Origin: Juglans regia
Lineage: Eukaryota; Streptophyta; Magnoliopsida; Fagales; Juglandaceae
Assembly: GCF_001411555.2 (NCBI RefSeq)
Contig: NC_049907.1
Coordinates: 2,674,243-2,738,242 of the forward strand
DNA length: 64,000 nt
Direction of reading: 5' to 3'
The notes beneath the pieces are model-generated. The model was not told where the DNA came from and did no database searches. It saw only the letters and a list, made by a program, of their open reading frames with translations. Numbering within the stretch: position 1 is the stretch's first letter; every line of letters starts with the position of its first letter. Of this stretch, positions 23,008-34,910 are shown piece by piece. Made by a program: the position numbers and the translations under genes.

Positions 23008-23259
23008 TGATTGTTGCTGCTTATTTATTATTAAGGATAAAAGCTCAGTTTGTATATGAGAATACATTAATACACCACCCCATTGTAATATATATGAGTT
23101 TGGATTTTATTGATGGGCTTGGATGGAACTTTATGTATTTATTTTGCATGTTAAATTGATTAGCAACTTGAATGAATGAGTTTGGATTATGAATGGTGCA
23201 TTTAGGAACAATTAAAAACCAGGCTTAGAAAGAAAATAAAGCTCAGGAAATTTAAACAC

Positions 23260-24085
23260 GAATTGAGTTTTAGCGGCGAACTAAGCGCATTTTGCGGCGA
23301 ATTTTCACTCGCCGCTATAAACATACTCATAAATTCACCTAAACCAGCGATGCACAAATCGCTACTATATTGAAATACCGGCGATTATTTATTCGCCGCA
23401 AATACCTTTATGTAGCAGAATGTGCATTACGGCGATCTTGGAAACTCGCTGGCTTTAATTATATACCGGCGATTTAATATATCGCCGCCATATAATTACC
23501 TGTTTGAAAACAAATTCGCAGCGAGTGAAACATCGCCGTCTAATATTATTTGGCAGCGATATAATATTCGCTGCTATATACCATGAAGAATATAGCGGCG
23601 ATATAATTTTCGCCGTTATATTATTTGGCAGCGATATAATATTCGCTGCTATATACCATGAAGAATATAGCGGCGATATAATTTTCGCCGTGATATTGAT
23701 ATAGCAGCGATTATTAATCGCTGCATCATGAACAAATACGTCGCTTTTTCTATTGCGGCGATTTTGTGGAGTGGCTGGCAAATATATTTGGCAGCGGTAT
23801 TTGGCATTTTTAGCGGCGAGTAGTAAACGCTGCTAATAATCTATCGCAGCGTTTAATGACAGAATCCTATTTTGAATTAGCGGCGATTATTTTGTGATCA
23901 GCAGCGAAAATAAATTCGCCGGTATATGTTTATATGGCAGCGAGTTTTGGTGTGCGTTGCAGTAGATCTAAAGTAGGGCGTTAATACCGGCGAAGTTCCA
24001 GCGATTAAAAAATCACTGGCATATATGTACGCCAGCGATTTGTTGTGTTTTGCCAGCGATTATGTATCGCTGGCAAAATTGTTGA
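23260..24085. repeat. Dense right subterminal repeat array of the CACTA element
   Basis: Across 0.8 kb the motif (A)GCGGCGA and its complement TCGCCGC(T), with variants GCAGCGA and CCAGCGA, occurs every 15-40 bases in alternating orientation. Many adjacent pairs form short palindromes with AT loops such as GCGGCGATATAATTTTCGCC. Two contiguous 75-bp duplicates occupy 23545-23619 and 23620-23692. Such arrays are expected binding sites for the TNP1/TNPA-type protein. Confidence 0.88.
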
Positions 24086-24089
24086 ACCA

Positions 24090-24096
24090 TGTAGTG
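24090..24096 (-). repeat. CACTA right terminal inverted repeat
   Basis: TGTAGTG ends the element, the reverse complement of the left CACTACA, and is directly followed by the TTG target duplication at 24097-24099. Confidence 0.88.
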
Positions 24097-25570
24097 TTGG
24101 ACGTACTGTCCTCTTTTTTTTTCTTTTTTTTTTTAAAAAAACCAACATAATTAATTCTAGTTGAAAAAAAAATATGATGATCATGTAGGTAATATTTTTA
24201 TATAAAAATAATAATTTTTATTTTAAATTTTATCATATTATATATATCTTCGATTATTTTTAAAAATAGAATGATATATAATAAATATATAATATTTTAC
24301 ACTAAATAACTAAATAGATAGTATCTATTTCAAGTTAAATTAAAATGATCTAGCTATATATATAGTATTCCATGAAGAAGCTAGAAGAAGGGGCTTCGCT
24401 CATAGAGAGAGACGCGTGTACAAGAAACTTCAGGTTTTTTCAGTTTGGATGTGAATGGGTAAAACGATGGCTGCATGCAAAATGTAGAGATCAATAGAAT
24501 CAATAATAGAAAAATATTGAGGTGATCATTAAGGCAGCAGATTAATATTATTTGAAATGCCTGCGTATGAGGACAGTACTACATGTACATGATTAGTCTA
24601 TTTAGACCAAGCACGTCGGCATCGCATTAATGTTAATTATCGTATTCAAGCCAATAATGATGGAAGAATATCGAGGTACTGAGAAAGGCTCATTCTTAAT
24701 TAGTACGTGAGCTTATAAAAAAATATTATATATCAAGGTGATCAGAAAGGCATGCAGCAGATCAATATTTTAAAGGCATATTTGGACGGACATTTAGACC
24801 AAGCTGATCAAAATTCACATTATTATCGTATTCACTTGTTAATTAATTTTTTATCACAAAAAATGGCTATATATATTTACTCTATTATAATAAGTGATTA
24901 TCTAATTGTGAATAGTAATTTTTATTATTTTTCTGTTAATTTTTCTTATTTTTCTATTAAGTCTGTTAAATCATGTTTTACCAAAAAGTTCTTAAAATTC
25001 TTGATTATTTGACATGTAGCTTTATTCTAGAATTTAATGCAGGATCTTGTTTTACCAAAAGGTCATTAAGATCCTTGATCATTTAACGTTCAGTTCTCTT
25101 GTAAAATTTAATGAAAAATCATGTTTTACCAAGAGGCCCTTAATAGCCCCATGGCACACAAGAATTGACGTCTCTTTTTCATGTCATTTTTGTTCTGACA
25201 GTACACTCATTCTCCTTTCTTTTTGTTTTTAAATTAAAAAATTAATAATATTTTATTATTATATAGAGAGTAAATAGATAATTCAATATCGATGAAGACC
25301 AATACTCATATTTTGCTGAAGTTTAATTTTTTTTTAATTTTTAATTTTTTTCTTTCTCTAACCTTGTATTTTCTTTTTCCAGACAAATAAATAACGGACT
25401 TTTTCACTTTCATTTTTTATTTAAATCATTATATCAGGTACACTTCGAGGCTAACGCACCTAGAGTCATTCCCTAGTATGTATATATATATATATATATA
25501 TATATAAATTAATTCTTTCCGAATATCTAAAAGGAATTCATGGGAAATTAGTTGTTGTGGTGGTGATCAG

Positions 25571-25624
<54 letters not shown>

Positions 25625-25881
25625 GGGTCAATGTAATACAGCTCAATATTTGTAGAATAATGAAAGTACTGCATGCACCGTTCCATTATTTGAAGAGGTC
25701 GAATTATTTGGTTGCATTTTCAATGTATGTGTGCGAGCAATAGTGGTTAAAGAATGTTTCCACCATCAAAGAAAAAATAATAATAATCGATAACCTTAGA
25801 TTAATTAATTAAAGAGTAGTTGACAAGTATTACACGTTTATGGAAAAAACATGGACCAGTTCATGATCAGTAATTCCTCTC
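24097..25881 (+). other. LINE L1 tail remnant and upstream block of GLP unit 1
   Basis: 24100-24138 is a T-rich/A-rich remnant, probably the end of LINE L1. From about 24140 begins an AT-rich block without genes that recurs at 35760-36310 plus 37834-38340 and at 60541-61064 (shared landmarks: GATGATCATGTAGGTAATAT, CTAGAAGAAGGGGCTTCGCT, GACCAAGCACGTC). A (GA)n tract at 25574-25622 lies about 260 bp before the predicted transcription start. Small frames here (24752-25012, 25047-25232) are not conserved between copies. Confidence 0.7.
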
Positions 25882-25889
25882 TATAAATA
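25882..25889 (+). promoter_or_regulatory. TATA box of GLP gene 1
   Basis: TATAAATA lies 110 bp before the start codon. The same sequence and spacing are found in front of the other two GLP genes (33893-33900 and 61418-61425). Confidence 0.85.
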
Positions 25890-25991
25890 GAGATGTGACC
25901 ATCCAACATTTCTCATTCCCTCCTCGCCAATATTAATTACTTACACAGATCAGTACTACAACGCAGAGATAAATCATATATAGCCTCAAAT

Positions 25992-26777
25992 ATGATGAAC
26001 TCCAAGGTTGTTCCTAAGTACGCCCTTTTAACTGTGGCCCTGTTGGCTTTCGCTTGTTCCCTCGCCTTTGCCTACGACCCCAGTCCCCTGCAGGACTTTT
26101 GTGTTGCAATCGACAATCCTGCTTCTGCTGGTATGTACACATTATTATTGCTATATTATTTGATTGTATTTTCTGCATAATATCATGTGTATATATATAG
26201 TCATGATGATAACAAACATTTTCTTTCCTTTCTTTCTGCAGTATTTGTGAATGGAAAGTTTTGCAAGGACCCAAAGCTTGTCACTGCTGATGATTTCTTC
26301 CGCTCGGTGAACATTCCCGGAAACACCACAAATAAAGTGGGGTCGAACGTCACCGCTGTGACAGTGGAACAATTACCAGGCCTCAACACCCTAGGCATAT
26401 CCTTGGCTCGCATCGACTTTGCACCACGTGGCTTAAATCCTCCCCACACCCACCCTCGCGCCACTGAGTTTCTTGTAGTCATAGAAGGTACTCTTCATGT
26501 TGGCTTTGTCACATCCAATGCAGATGGCAACCGCCTCTTCACCAAAGTTCTAAACAAGGGAGACGTCTTTGTGTTCCCAATTGGTCTCATTCACTTCCAG
26601 TTGAACGTGGGAAATACCAAGGCGGTTGCCTTTGCTGGTCTGAGCAGCCAAAATCCTGGAGTCATTACCATAGCCAATGCAGTCTTTGGATCCAATCCTC
26701 CCATCAATCAAGATGTTCTCACCAAGGCCTTCCAAGTGGACAAGAATCTGGTTAACTATCTTCAGCAACAATTCTAA
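25992..26777 (+). CDS. Germin-like protein (subfamily 1 type), gene 1
   Basis: Exons are 25992-26130 and 26242-26777, with a GT-AG intron of 111 bp in phase 1. Together they make 675 bases, 224 residues. Residues 1-27 form a signal peptide ending LAFA before [10 protein letters not shown], so the protein is predicted to be secreted to the apoplast. Cys37 and Cys54 match the conserved germin disulfide. The cupin domain has [13 protein letters not shown] (metal ligands His115, His117, Glu122) and [14 protein letters not shown] (His164). N74-TT and N82-VT are possible glycosylation sites. Germins form Mn-containing oligomers, and some have oxalate oxidase or superoxide dismutase activity. Activity here cannot be inferred. 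A polyadenylation signal AATAAA is at 26896-26901. A second Met directly follows the first, and either could start. Confidence 0.96.
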
Positions 26778-27511
26778 CTAATTGCCTAAACGAAAATCAT
26801 AGATTTCAAGATATATTTGCAATAAACCATTAGATGGTGTGATTAAGTTTGTCAATGTTTCCCAGCTTGTAACCTCATTGAAATTATTTTATTGAAATAA
26901 AATTGTTGCTTATAATTTACAGTCACTTTGTTATAATCATCAACAGGTGTGATTGAACTTAATTGCATTTTGAATACGTCTCAGGAGTGATATCACTTGT
27001 AAGGGCCCCGGCCTTTTCTTCCCTTATCTTTCCGACCCCAAGGCAAAATATACAAAAATAAATAAATAATAACATAAATGAAAAATATATTACACATGAT
27101 CGTAATTATTGGATAGGATTCAAATGAATTTATTTCTTGAAATGTATAAAATGCCTTGTCACGGTAATTCTTAGTCAATATTAGAGGAAAGGAAAATAAA
27201 AAAGACAACACATTTGCGAGTTTGTTTTTGGATTGTCCGAAGCAAAATTACAATATTAATTGAAGGAATCGAATTTGTATGGTATTTTCAATATCTGCGA
27301 GTACTTCTAGTAGTTAAGAATGGTTCTCCCCAGATTCGATAAACAAATTTATTAAAAGCTGATCAAGAATTTACCAGGTCTTACCTGCAGCTCCTTGCAA
27401 GGAAAGACAGAGACCGATTCATGAATAACTCCCCTACATAAATAGCTAGGCATGCTCCCATGCAACATTCTTCACCCCTCACCTAAAGCAAGAATATACG
27501 TACATAATGCT
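26778..27511 (+). other. Downstream block of GLP unit 1 and promoter of the relic gene
   Basis: There is no gene. The block recurs after GLP2 (34787-35446), after GLP3 (62314-62672) and at 38345-38880. Near its end ACATAAATAGCTAGGCATGC resembles the TATA region of a GLP gene and leads into the GLP relic. Confidence 0.75.
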
Positions 27512-27815
27512 GATAGCCTCAAAGATCTTGTAACTGTGGTCCTGTTGGCTTTGGCTTTGGCTTTATGATCTGCCTCTGCCTATGATCCTAGTGCTCTCCC
27601 AAACTTTTGTATCGCAATCAAGTACGGTTCCAGTGCTAATTATTAGTACACATAGTTCTCTCTATTTTGGAAATAGTTTGAATTAGCATATGGATTGTGT
27701 TTGTTTTGGCATCACATGTTTGATTTCTACCAATATTATGGGCAGTGTATACCTATTGTGATAATAACATTTAACAGGCTTATCTTTCTGCTGTGCTTGT
27801 GAATGTGTAATTCTA
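27512..27815 (+). pseudogene. Germin-like gene relic 1
   Basis: The first-exon remnant reads LVTVVLLALALAL, stop, SASAYDPSALPNFCIAIKYG, so it is a germin-like signal peptide and N-terminus without a start codon and with a stop. A degenerate intron follows, and a scrap of exon 2 (VLVNV, stop) up to about 27812. A copia LTR then begins and the rest is missing. The sequence CIAIKYGSSA is shared with relic 2 but not with the active genes (AIDNPASA), so both relics descend from a separate paralogue. Confidence 0.85.
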
Positions 27816-27820
27816 AGGGG

Positions 27821-28962
27821 TGTGATCACCAATGGTATATCCCTTGGAATGACACCCTCTCCAGGGTAATGGTTCCCATGGGGGTGATGTTTAAGGAAGT
27901 GTAAAAAGACACAACCTTTTTCTTAATGTAAAAATGAGTGTGCTGGCATATTCTTGTGAAAAGTTTTGTTAAATTGTGTTGTAACAAGTGTTGAAGTGTG
28001 TTAAAGTGAAAATGGGTCAAAGTGAGCTCCAAATGGTTCGAGTAGAACTCATATAAAGAGTTCGCTCAACAGACACTTGACAAAGTGATCGAGCGGAACT
28101 CATACAGAGTGTTCGCTCAACAGGCGCTCGACGTGAAGCTCAATCAGTATCCCAAACAGAGAATTCGTTCAACACTCGCTCGACATGGAGCTCGAGTGGT
28201 AACCAAGACAGAGAGTTCTCTTAACCCTCAGTTGACAAGGAGCTCGAGTGACTTCTAAAGTAAATCATGCGCTCGACACATGCTCGACACGTAGCTTGAG
28301 CGAATGTTCATAATTGTCACTTAAACTAGGGTTTAAGCGCCGTATTCCTTGGTGAGTTGAAAAGGAAACTTATTTTTTATCCTAATGTGGGAGAAATTGA
28401 GCTAAAACAGAGCCTTTTCCAAGAGCACTTGAGAGATGCTCCCTTCCACATTCAAAGACAAATCTCTCTTGAAAAATACATCTCCATCTTATCACAGTCA
28501 AGATTAAACATAGATGAGTCCACCGGTGTGGACATGTTCATTGGCCGAAAGGTTTTCGGAGCTGCTGTTGATGCAGAAATCGAGAGGTTCTCGTGGGAAG
28601 TTATAGAAAGGTCAGAGTTCCGGCACTGCATACGTGTAGAGATTGGTGGGTCACTTGTGGTGTTGCAAGCCAAGTTTAACTACTACAAAGGTTTTGTGAG
28701 TGTTTCTAAATTAATTGTAACAAACTAAAGTTTCTATAGTGGATTTGAGGTGGTGACTTACACCCAGAGTGGTTTTAGATTTTGAAGACGTTCTTCAAAT
28801 GAGTTTCCACTTCGTGACCAAATCTCTGTGTTGATTATTTGTGTGTTTTGTTCCATTGATTAATTGATTGTCTAACAATATTTTTGAATAGACAATCAAA
28901 ATTGAATTACACCTATTCACCTCACTCTAGGTGTTGTGTTGGATAGAACCGTTGCCTTTTCA
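27821..28962 (+). mobile_element. 5' LTR of a Ty1/copia element
   Basis: The sequence begins TGTGATCACC and ends TTTTCA, and is directly followed by a degenerate tRNA-Met-type primer-binding site. It contains a distinctive series of GAGCTCGAGC/CGCTCGACA words at 28020-28300 and a leader region. The 3' limit is set by the primer-binding site. The 5' limit is less certain. Confidence 0.65.
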
Positions 28963-31900
28963 ATTGGTATTAGAGAGGGTTCACTCCGCTAGGATTTATT
29001 TCCTGAGTGTGATCCTGCTTTAGTGATTAGAATGGATAGGTCTCAATCACTCACATCACCACCATATTTTTATGGTAACAACTATGCCTATTAGAAAGTT
29101 CAAATGAGAGATTTTCTTAAATCTATAAATGAAAGAGTGTGGGTATCTATGAGAAGAAATTTCTGGGCCTGAAAGGGCATATAACTTTTCTTAAGGCATA
29201 TAACTTTTCTTCTAATCCATGAAAAGACCTTTTGTACATTAACAACACTAAAGCCATCAGAAAATGTAGAAAATGGGCTGGATGGAAGTGGGAGCAGTGA
29301 ACCAAGTGAAGATAAATGGGAAGAACAAAATGCATAGGCAAAAGCTTTAATTTTGTATTGTATGAATGATTAGATCATTCCTCTCTTTGAAGACTATGAA
29401 ACTGTTAGAGGCTAAGTATGGTTTAAGATCGGATACTTATATACAGTTATTATTGGATAAGTATAACCAAACTTGTATGAAAGAGAATGATGACATTGGC
29501 GATCATGTACTTCAAATGGAGTTGATCGCAAAAGAATTATATGATGCCGGTCATCCTCTCACTGATAAAATATAAGTTACAACCATACTAAATAGTCTTC
29601 CTTCATCTTGGAATCACATTGTTACTTCTTTAACACATAGTGAAAATGAAATGACAATGCTTCTAATACTTTTAGTACTAGAAGGAGAAAGGATGGAAAT
29701 GACAAATAGAGATAGTGAATCATCCAATTTATTGATGGCTCAGAACAAACGTTTTACATATAACAAAATGAAGCCAAAATAGTTTAAGAAAAAAAAAACG
29801 GTTGAAAAAAAAACAAAGTAAACCATTTACTGGAAACTTAAGTGTGGAAAGAATGGGCATTACAAATCACAATGTCCAAATAAGAGAAAAGCACAAGAAA
29901 GTAAGAAAATTGTGATGACAGTCTCGAAAGTAATGCTAGTGTAACCAGCGTCAGATTCATGGTGGGTTGACTCTGCAGTAATTAGACATATATGCAGGAA
30001 CAAATATATGTTTGTCAAACTTAAAGATTAACAAACAGGAGAGCACAAAGTGTATATGGGCAACAATACATACTACGATGTCTTGGGGTAAGGTACATGT
30101 AAATTTAAAGTGAATGATTCCTTTAGTTTACCTAATGATGTATTATATATATCTAATATTTGTAAGGATTTAGTATTAGTGCATGTACAAGATCAGAAAG
30201 GCTACACAGTTGAATTTAAGTTTAGAACCGTTTTAATAAGTAAGGATAATGTGTCAGTGAAAGGCGTGAAAAATCACGATATGTATGTAATGAATGCTGA
30301 TATTAATAAAGTATATATTTCTAATTATTTGAATGTGTCTTTAGATTGTGCATATTTATGATATTTATGATTAGACCATATAAATAAAAATAAGATGATC
30401 ATAATGTGTAAAAGTGGATTAATATGTCAAATAAACTCAGATAATTTTGATATATGTGAACCATGTATCAAAGGAAAAATATGTAGTTAATGTTTTTCAA
30501 AAAGTTGAAAATCTACAGATTTATTTGAAATTATAAATTCTGATGTTTGTGGACTTTTTAGAACTAAATCCATAGAGGAATGGAATACATTTTTACTTTC
30601 ATTGATGACTATTAAAAATATGAGCATATCTGACACCCAGTTGAGTAGGGTCATTAAAGGTTTGAATAGTGATAGAGGAGGTGAGTTTGAAGCTTTGGAT
30701 GATTTCTCCAAATTGAATAATATAAGACATATTTATACTATGCCATATAAACCTCAACAAAATGGCATTGCGGAAAGAAAAAATAAAACTCTATTGGATA
30801 TGACGAGATCGATGATAGCAAATGCTAATCTACCAATAGATTTATGGGACGAAACATTATCGACTGTGGCTTATATATTAAATAGAGTTAAAAGCAAAAC
30901 AAAACCTTTTACACCTTAAATAAACTCAAAGTGTAGGGTTTTAAGCCACAAGTGCTTATCCCAAGGCCACTAGGAGATAAACTGAAAAGTAAAACCTGGG
31001 AATGCATGTTTATTGAGTATGTAGAAAATAAAAGTGGATAGAGATTTTATAATTCTGAAAGAGGATTTATAGAAAGTAGGGATGTCGTTTTCTTGAAAAA
31101 TAAAAATCTTATTACTCCAGTTGATCAGATAGATTTATTAAATGATTTAGAAAATCAATAGATTTTCACAAGTCTGAGAATGAAAATTATGATATTATTG
31201 AGATACAGAATAATAAAAATAAAAGAAAGTCATATGAAAATCAATCTTCAGGTATTGATATTGGAGATAGTGGGAGTAAAAGAACCAGACGACCATCAAT
31301 ATTATTTCAAGATCATTATGCATTAAATACCAGTTTGGAAAATTTTGAAAATGACCCTGAAATTTTCTCTGAGACAATCAATAGTATCGATTCAGATAAA
31401 TGGCTTGAGGCCATGAAAGATGAAATAGAATCTATAAACAAAAATAATATTTGGGAGTTAACAAATCTTCCAAAAGATAGAAAAGCTATTGGCTGTAAAT
31501 GAGTTCTTAGAAGAAAATTTAAAGTTGATGTAGTTTGGAAAGATATAAAGTAAGGTTAGTAGCCAAGGGATATACTCAATAACCAGGTGTAGACTTTGTT
31601 GATACTTATTTTCCTGTGGCGAAGTTCACATTCGTAAGGATCATGTCTATTGTTGTCAGGATGAATTTGGAATTACATCAGTTAAATGTAAAGACAACTT
31701 TTCTTAATGGTGAATTAAAAAATGATATCTTTATGCTTCAACTAGAGGGATTGCAAATTAAAGGACGGGAAGAGAAAATCTACAGTTTGAAGAAGTCACT
31801 GTATGAGCTTAAACAATCTTCAAGATAGTGGTACCTGAAGTTTCACAAGCCATTTTGGAAATAAGATATGAAATGAGTCTACTAGATCATTGTGTATACA

Positions 31901-32275
31901 TATGGAAAAATGATAATAAATTAACATTATATGTTGATGATATATTACTGGCAAGTATTTGTCGAGATATTTTGAATGAAACAAAAGAATTCTTGAAATC
32001 TAAATTTGAAATAAAAGATATGGGCGAAACCGCGTATATTCTTAGTATAAGAATTTCTAGAGATAGAAATTCAAAATTATTATATTTAGATCAAGAAAAA
32101 TATCTAGAAAAATACTTAAAAGATTTGGTATGGAAAATTATAAATCCTTAAGTACACATGTTTGCAAAAGTCATGCTTTAAATAAAAATATGTGCTAAAA
32201 GATGAGGAGAAAATAAACGAAATGCTTAATGTTTCTTATGCTCAAGCTATGCAAAAGTCACTTTGAATGGGTTAC
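28963..32275 (+). mobile_element. Decayed Ty1/copia polyprotein region
   Basis: A gag start at 29032 (MDRSQSLTSPPYFYG) runs through gag fragments (29366-29575 and onward), a zinc knuckle C-x2-C-x4-H-x4-C-type (CGKNGHYKSQC near 29850), the protease region (DSWWVDSAV near 29950), integrase (NSDRGGEF and PYKPQQNGIAERKN, 30602-30919), and reverse transcriptase (WLEAMKDEI, HQLNVKTTFLNGELK, YVDDILLA at about 31930). Stops and frameshifts break all domains. The sequence ends abruptly near 32275, before RNase H and the 3' LTR, so this is a truncated, dead copy. Its insertion cut off the end of GLP relic 1. Confidence 0.92.
28965..28977 (+). other. Primer-binding site of the copia element
   Basis: TGGTATTAGAGAG matches the usual TGGTATCAGAGC (complement of initiator tRNA-Met) with a few changes, just after the LTR end. 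Confidence 0.7.
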
Positions 32276-33614
32276 TGTTTATCTTACTATTCATCAAATT
32301 ATACACACTTTTAAATATAAGGAGATATATATGCGCACACATATATAAAAGGTTAATTGGCATCCTAGTATAGTAAGGTCGGCAAAGACAGAAGCGTCAA
32401 ATCGGCCAGACGACAGTAATTAATTAGTTCATATTTTATTATTATTATTATTATTTTCTGTTTGTGCTATTTATTTGATTCAGTGATTGCGCTGATCTCT
32501 AGAATGGGCTTTGTTACTTTGAAATTAGTGGTACTTGTGTAAAATCCTGTATGGTGTAAGATTTTCTAATTGATAAAAAAAAGCACGTTTGCCACATTTG
32601 TCAAATTGAAGAAAAAAATAAAGTGTAATTTCGAATATTAAAATAGTCTAATGTATAAGAATAAAATTATTATTTATTTATGTTCATCTTTAAAATGTAT
32701 AGTAAAATTTCATCATTTATTTAATGATGAAAAATTAGTATTTTATAAATTAAAGTTGATTTTTAGTGTATGATATAATATTATTCTCTTAAAAATGTTC
32801 AGTAAAACTTTATCTTTTATTTAATGATGAAAAATTAGTATTTTATAAATTGAAGTTAATTTTAAGTGTATGATATAATATCTATATTTTAATTATCTAT
32901 TTTATGTTAGTTTAAATCAATATTTAAACTTCTACTGTTAGATTAAATTTGAAGATTAAAGATGAAGTGTTGGAATTTAAAATCCAAAAACTAATATTTT
33001 TTCCCACTTTTCCTTTCTCCCTCTCTCTCATTCCCCATGCACGATTGTGGTATTACGTCGCACATTGGCATTCACACGAACGAACCCAAAAAGAAACAGA
33101 AAAACCAAACAAACATGCGAAGAAAAAAAAAAAAACCTTTAATGTTCATCGTTACTGTTGATAAATAGTAATAAAATATGCGAAAAAATTAAAAAAAAAA
33201 CAATAAAAAAAAAAAGTCTTGTTACTGTCTATTACTGTTGATGAACAATAATTAACAGTAATATAGATAGATACTTTTAAGTTATAGGAAGATATATGGA
33301 GTATATATCTATGTATGTGGACTTGGAGTATTATATATACAAAACAAATGGGACAACATATATACAAAACGACGGTATCTTTAAAGTATTATTCAAACCC
33401 ACGCACGTACGTAGTCGACGATTTTACACAAAATTCTGATCCTTCGTATGATCTATATATTTAAAGAGACGGTTCACATTGCCAGAGTTTACATCTAAGA
33501 AAAGAAAAGAAATTAAATAAATCTTTCTGAATATCTGAAAGGTGGAATTAATGGGAAACTTGTTGTAATTGCATATATACATGGTGGTAGTCATCATGGG
33601 TACATGCAGGGTCT

Positions 33615-33653
<39 letters not shown>

Positions 33654-33892
33654 GGGTCAATGTAAACATGCTCTTTTGTGGAATAATGGCACCGTTCCAT
33701 TATTTGAAGGGGTCCAATTTGGTTGCATTTTCAATGTATATATATGTGTGCGAGTAGCACTAATGCTTAAAAGAATGTTTCACAGGCCCATTAAATAAAA
33801 TAATAATCGATAACCTCAGAATTTTAAAGGGTTGACAAGTCTTGCACGTTTATATATGGTGAACACAAGGACCAGTTCACTTAATTTCTCTC
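32276..33892 (+). other. Upstream region of GLP gene 2
   Basis: AT-rich, no gene. A segment of about 85 bp (AATGATGAAAAATTAGTATT and flanks) is repeated in tandem at about 32700-32784 and 32801-32884. A (GA)n tract at 33619-33651 stands in the same relative position as in the other GLP promoters, and homology to them starts just before it. The frame at 32949-33161 is low-complexity. Confidence 0.6.
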
Positions 33893-33900
33893 TATAAATA
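33893..33900 (+). promoter_or_regulatory. TATA box of GLP gene 2
   Basis: TATAAATA lies 106 bp before the start codon, embedded in the same CTCTCTATAAATA context as in genes 1 and 3. Confidence 0.85.
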
Positions 33901-33998
33901 GGGATGTGACCATCCAACATTTCTCATTCCCTCCCAAGCAATATCATTTACACAGATCAGTACTAAATTAAACGCAGAGATAGATCATAGCCTCGGAT

Positions 33999-34786
33999 AT
34001 GATGAACTCCAAGGTTGTTCCTAAGTACGCCATTGTAACTCTAGTCCTGTTGGCTTTCGCTTGTTCCTTCGCCTCTGCCTATGACCCCAGTCCCCTGCAG
34101 GACTTTTGTGTTGCAATTGACAATCCTGCTTCTGCCGGTATGTACACATGATTACTATTGCTATATTCTTTGATTGTATTTTCTGCATAATATCATGTGT
34201 ATATATATAGTCATGATGATACAAACATTTTCTTTTCTTTCTTTCTGCAGTATTTGTGAATGGAAAGTTTTGCAAGGACCCAAAGCTTGTCACTGCTGAT
34301 GATTTCTTCCGCTCAGTGAACATTCCCGGAAACACCACAAATAAAGTGGGGTCGAACGTCACCGCTGTGACAGTGGAACAATTACCAGGCCTCAACACCC
34401 TAGGCATATCCTTGGCTCGCATCGACTTTGCACCACGTGGCTTAAATCCTCCCCACACCCACCCTCGCGCCACTGAGTTTCTTATAGTCATAGAAGGTAC
34501 TCTTCATGTTGGCTTTGTCACATCCAATGCAGATGGCAACCGCCTCTTCACCAAAGTTCTAAACAAGGGAGACGTCTTTGTGTTCCCAATTGGTCTCATT
34601 CACTTCCAGTTGAACGTGGGAAATACCAAGGCGGTTGCCTTTGCTGGTCTGAGCAGCCAGAATCCTGGGGTCATCACCATAGCCAATGCAGTCTTTGGAT
34701 CCAATCCTCCCATCAATCAAGATGTTCTCACCAAGGCCTTCCAAGTGGACAAGAATCTGGTTAACTATCTTCAGCAACAGTTCTAA
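33999..34786 (+). CDS. Germin-like protein (subfamily 1 type), gene 2
   Basis: Exons are 33999-34137 and 34251-34786, with a GT-AG intron in phase 1, giving 224 residues. The first exon reads [20 protein letters not shown] and continues ACSFASA before the mature start [10 protein letters not shown]. The mature cupin domain keeps the metal ligands (HTHPRATE, and His164 in GLIHFQ) and both Cys. It differs from gene 1 by about ten bases in exon 1 (of 139) but only about six in exon 2 (of 536). V125 becomes Ile (TEFLIVIEG). AATAAA is at 34905-34910. Secreted germin-type protein; substrate unknown. Confidence 0.96.
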
Positions 34787-34910
34787 CTAATTGCCTAAAC
34801 TAAAATCATAGATTTCATGATATATTTGCAATAAACCATGAGATGGTGTGATTAAGTTTGTCAATGTTTCCCAGCTTGTAACCTCATTGAAATTATTTTA
34901 TTGAAATAAA

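Larger units (their letters stand above)
5480..24096 (+). mobile_element. 18.6-kb CACTA (En/Spm) transposon with captured host gene fragments
   Basis: The left end reads CACTACAAGAAATAGG and the right end is the complement of CACTACATGG. The 3-bp target duplication TTG lies on both sides (5477-5479 and 24097-24099). Both facts are diagnostic of the CACTA superfamily. Only the first seven terminal bases match between ends, but both ends carry the same GC-rich subterminal motif (AGCGGCGA/TCGCCGCT and variants). Internally there is a TNP2-like transposase gene with a deleted core, an intact Transposase_24-type gene, and fragments of at least five unrelated host genes with introns. It inserted into the 3' tail of LINE L1. 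It is probably non-autonomous, because the catalytic domain is missing. Confidence 0.93.

Noticed and set aside
23260..24085. CRISPR-like or regulatory repeat cluster independent of the transposon
   Set aside because: Motifs alternate in orientation and also occur at the left end, which fits a CACTA subterminal region.
26187..26777. Alternative GLP start within the intron (frame beginning MYIYSHDD)
   Set aside because: This is intron read-through. The GT-AG splice joins the signal-peptide exon in frame and gives the normal germin N-terminus.
28357..28728. 123-codon frame after the copia LTR repeats
   Set aside because: It lies within the LTR before the primer-binding site and shows no retroelement or host domain.
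34021..34491. 156-codon minus-strand frame opposite GLP gene 2
   Set aside because: It lies exactly antisense to the GLP exons and intron. Equivalent antisense frames over genes 1 and 3 are interrupted differently, so it is a shadow of the real gene.
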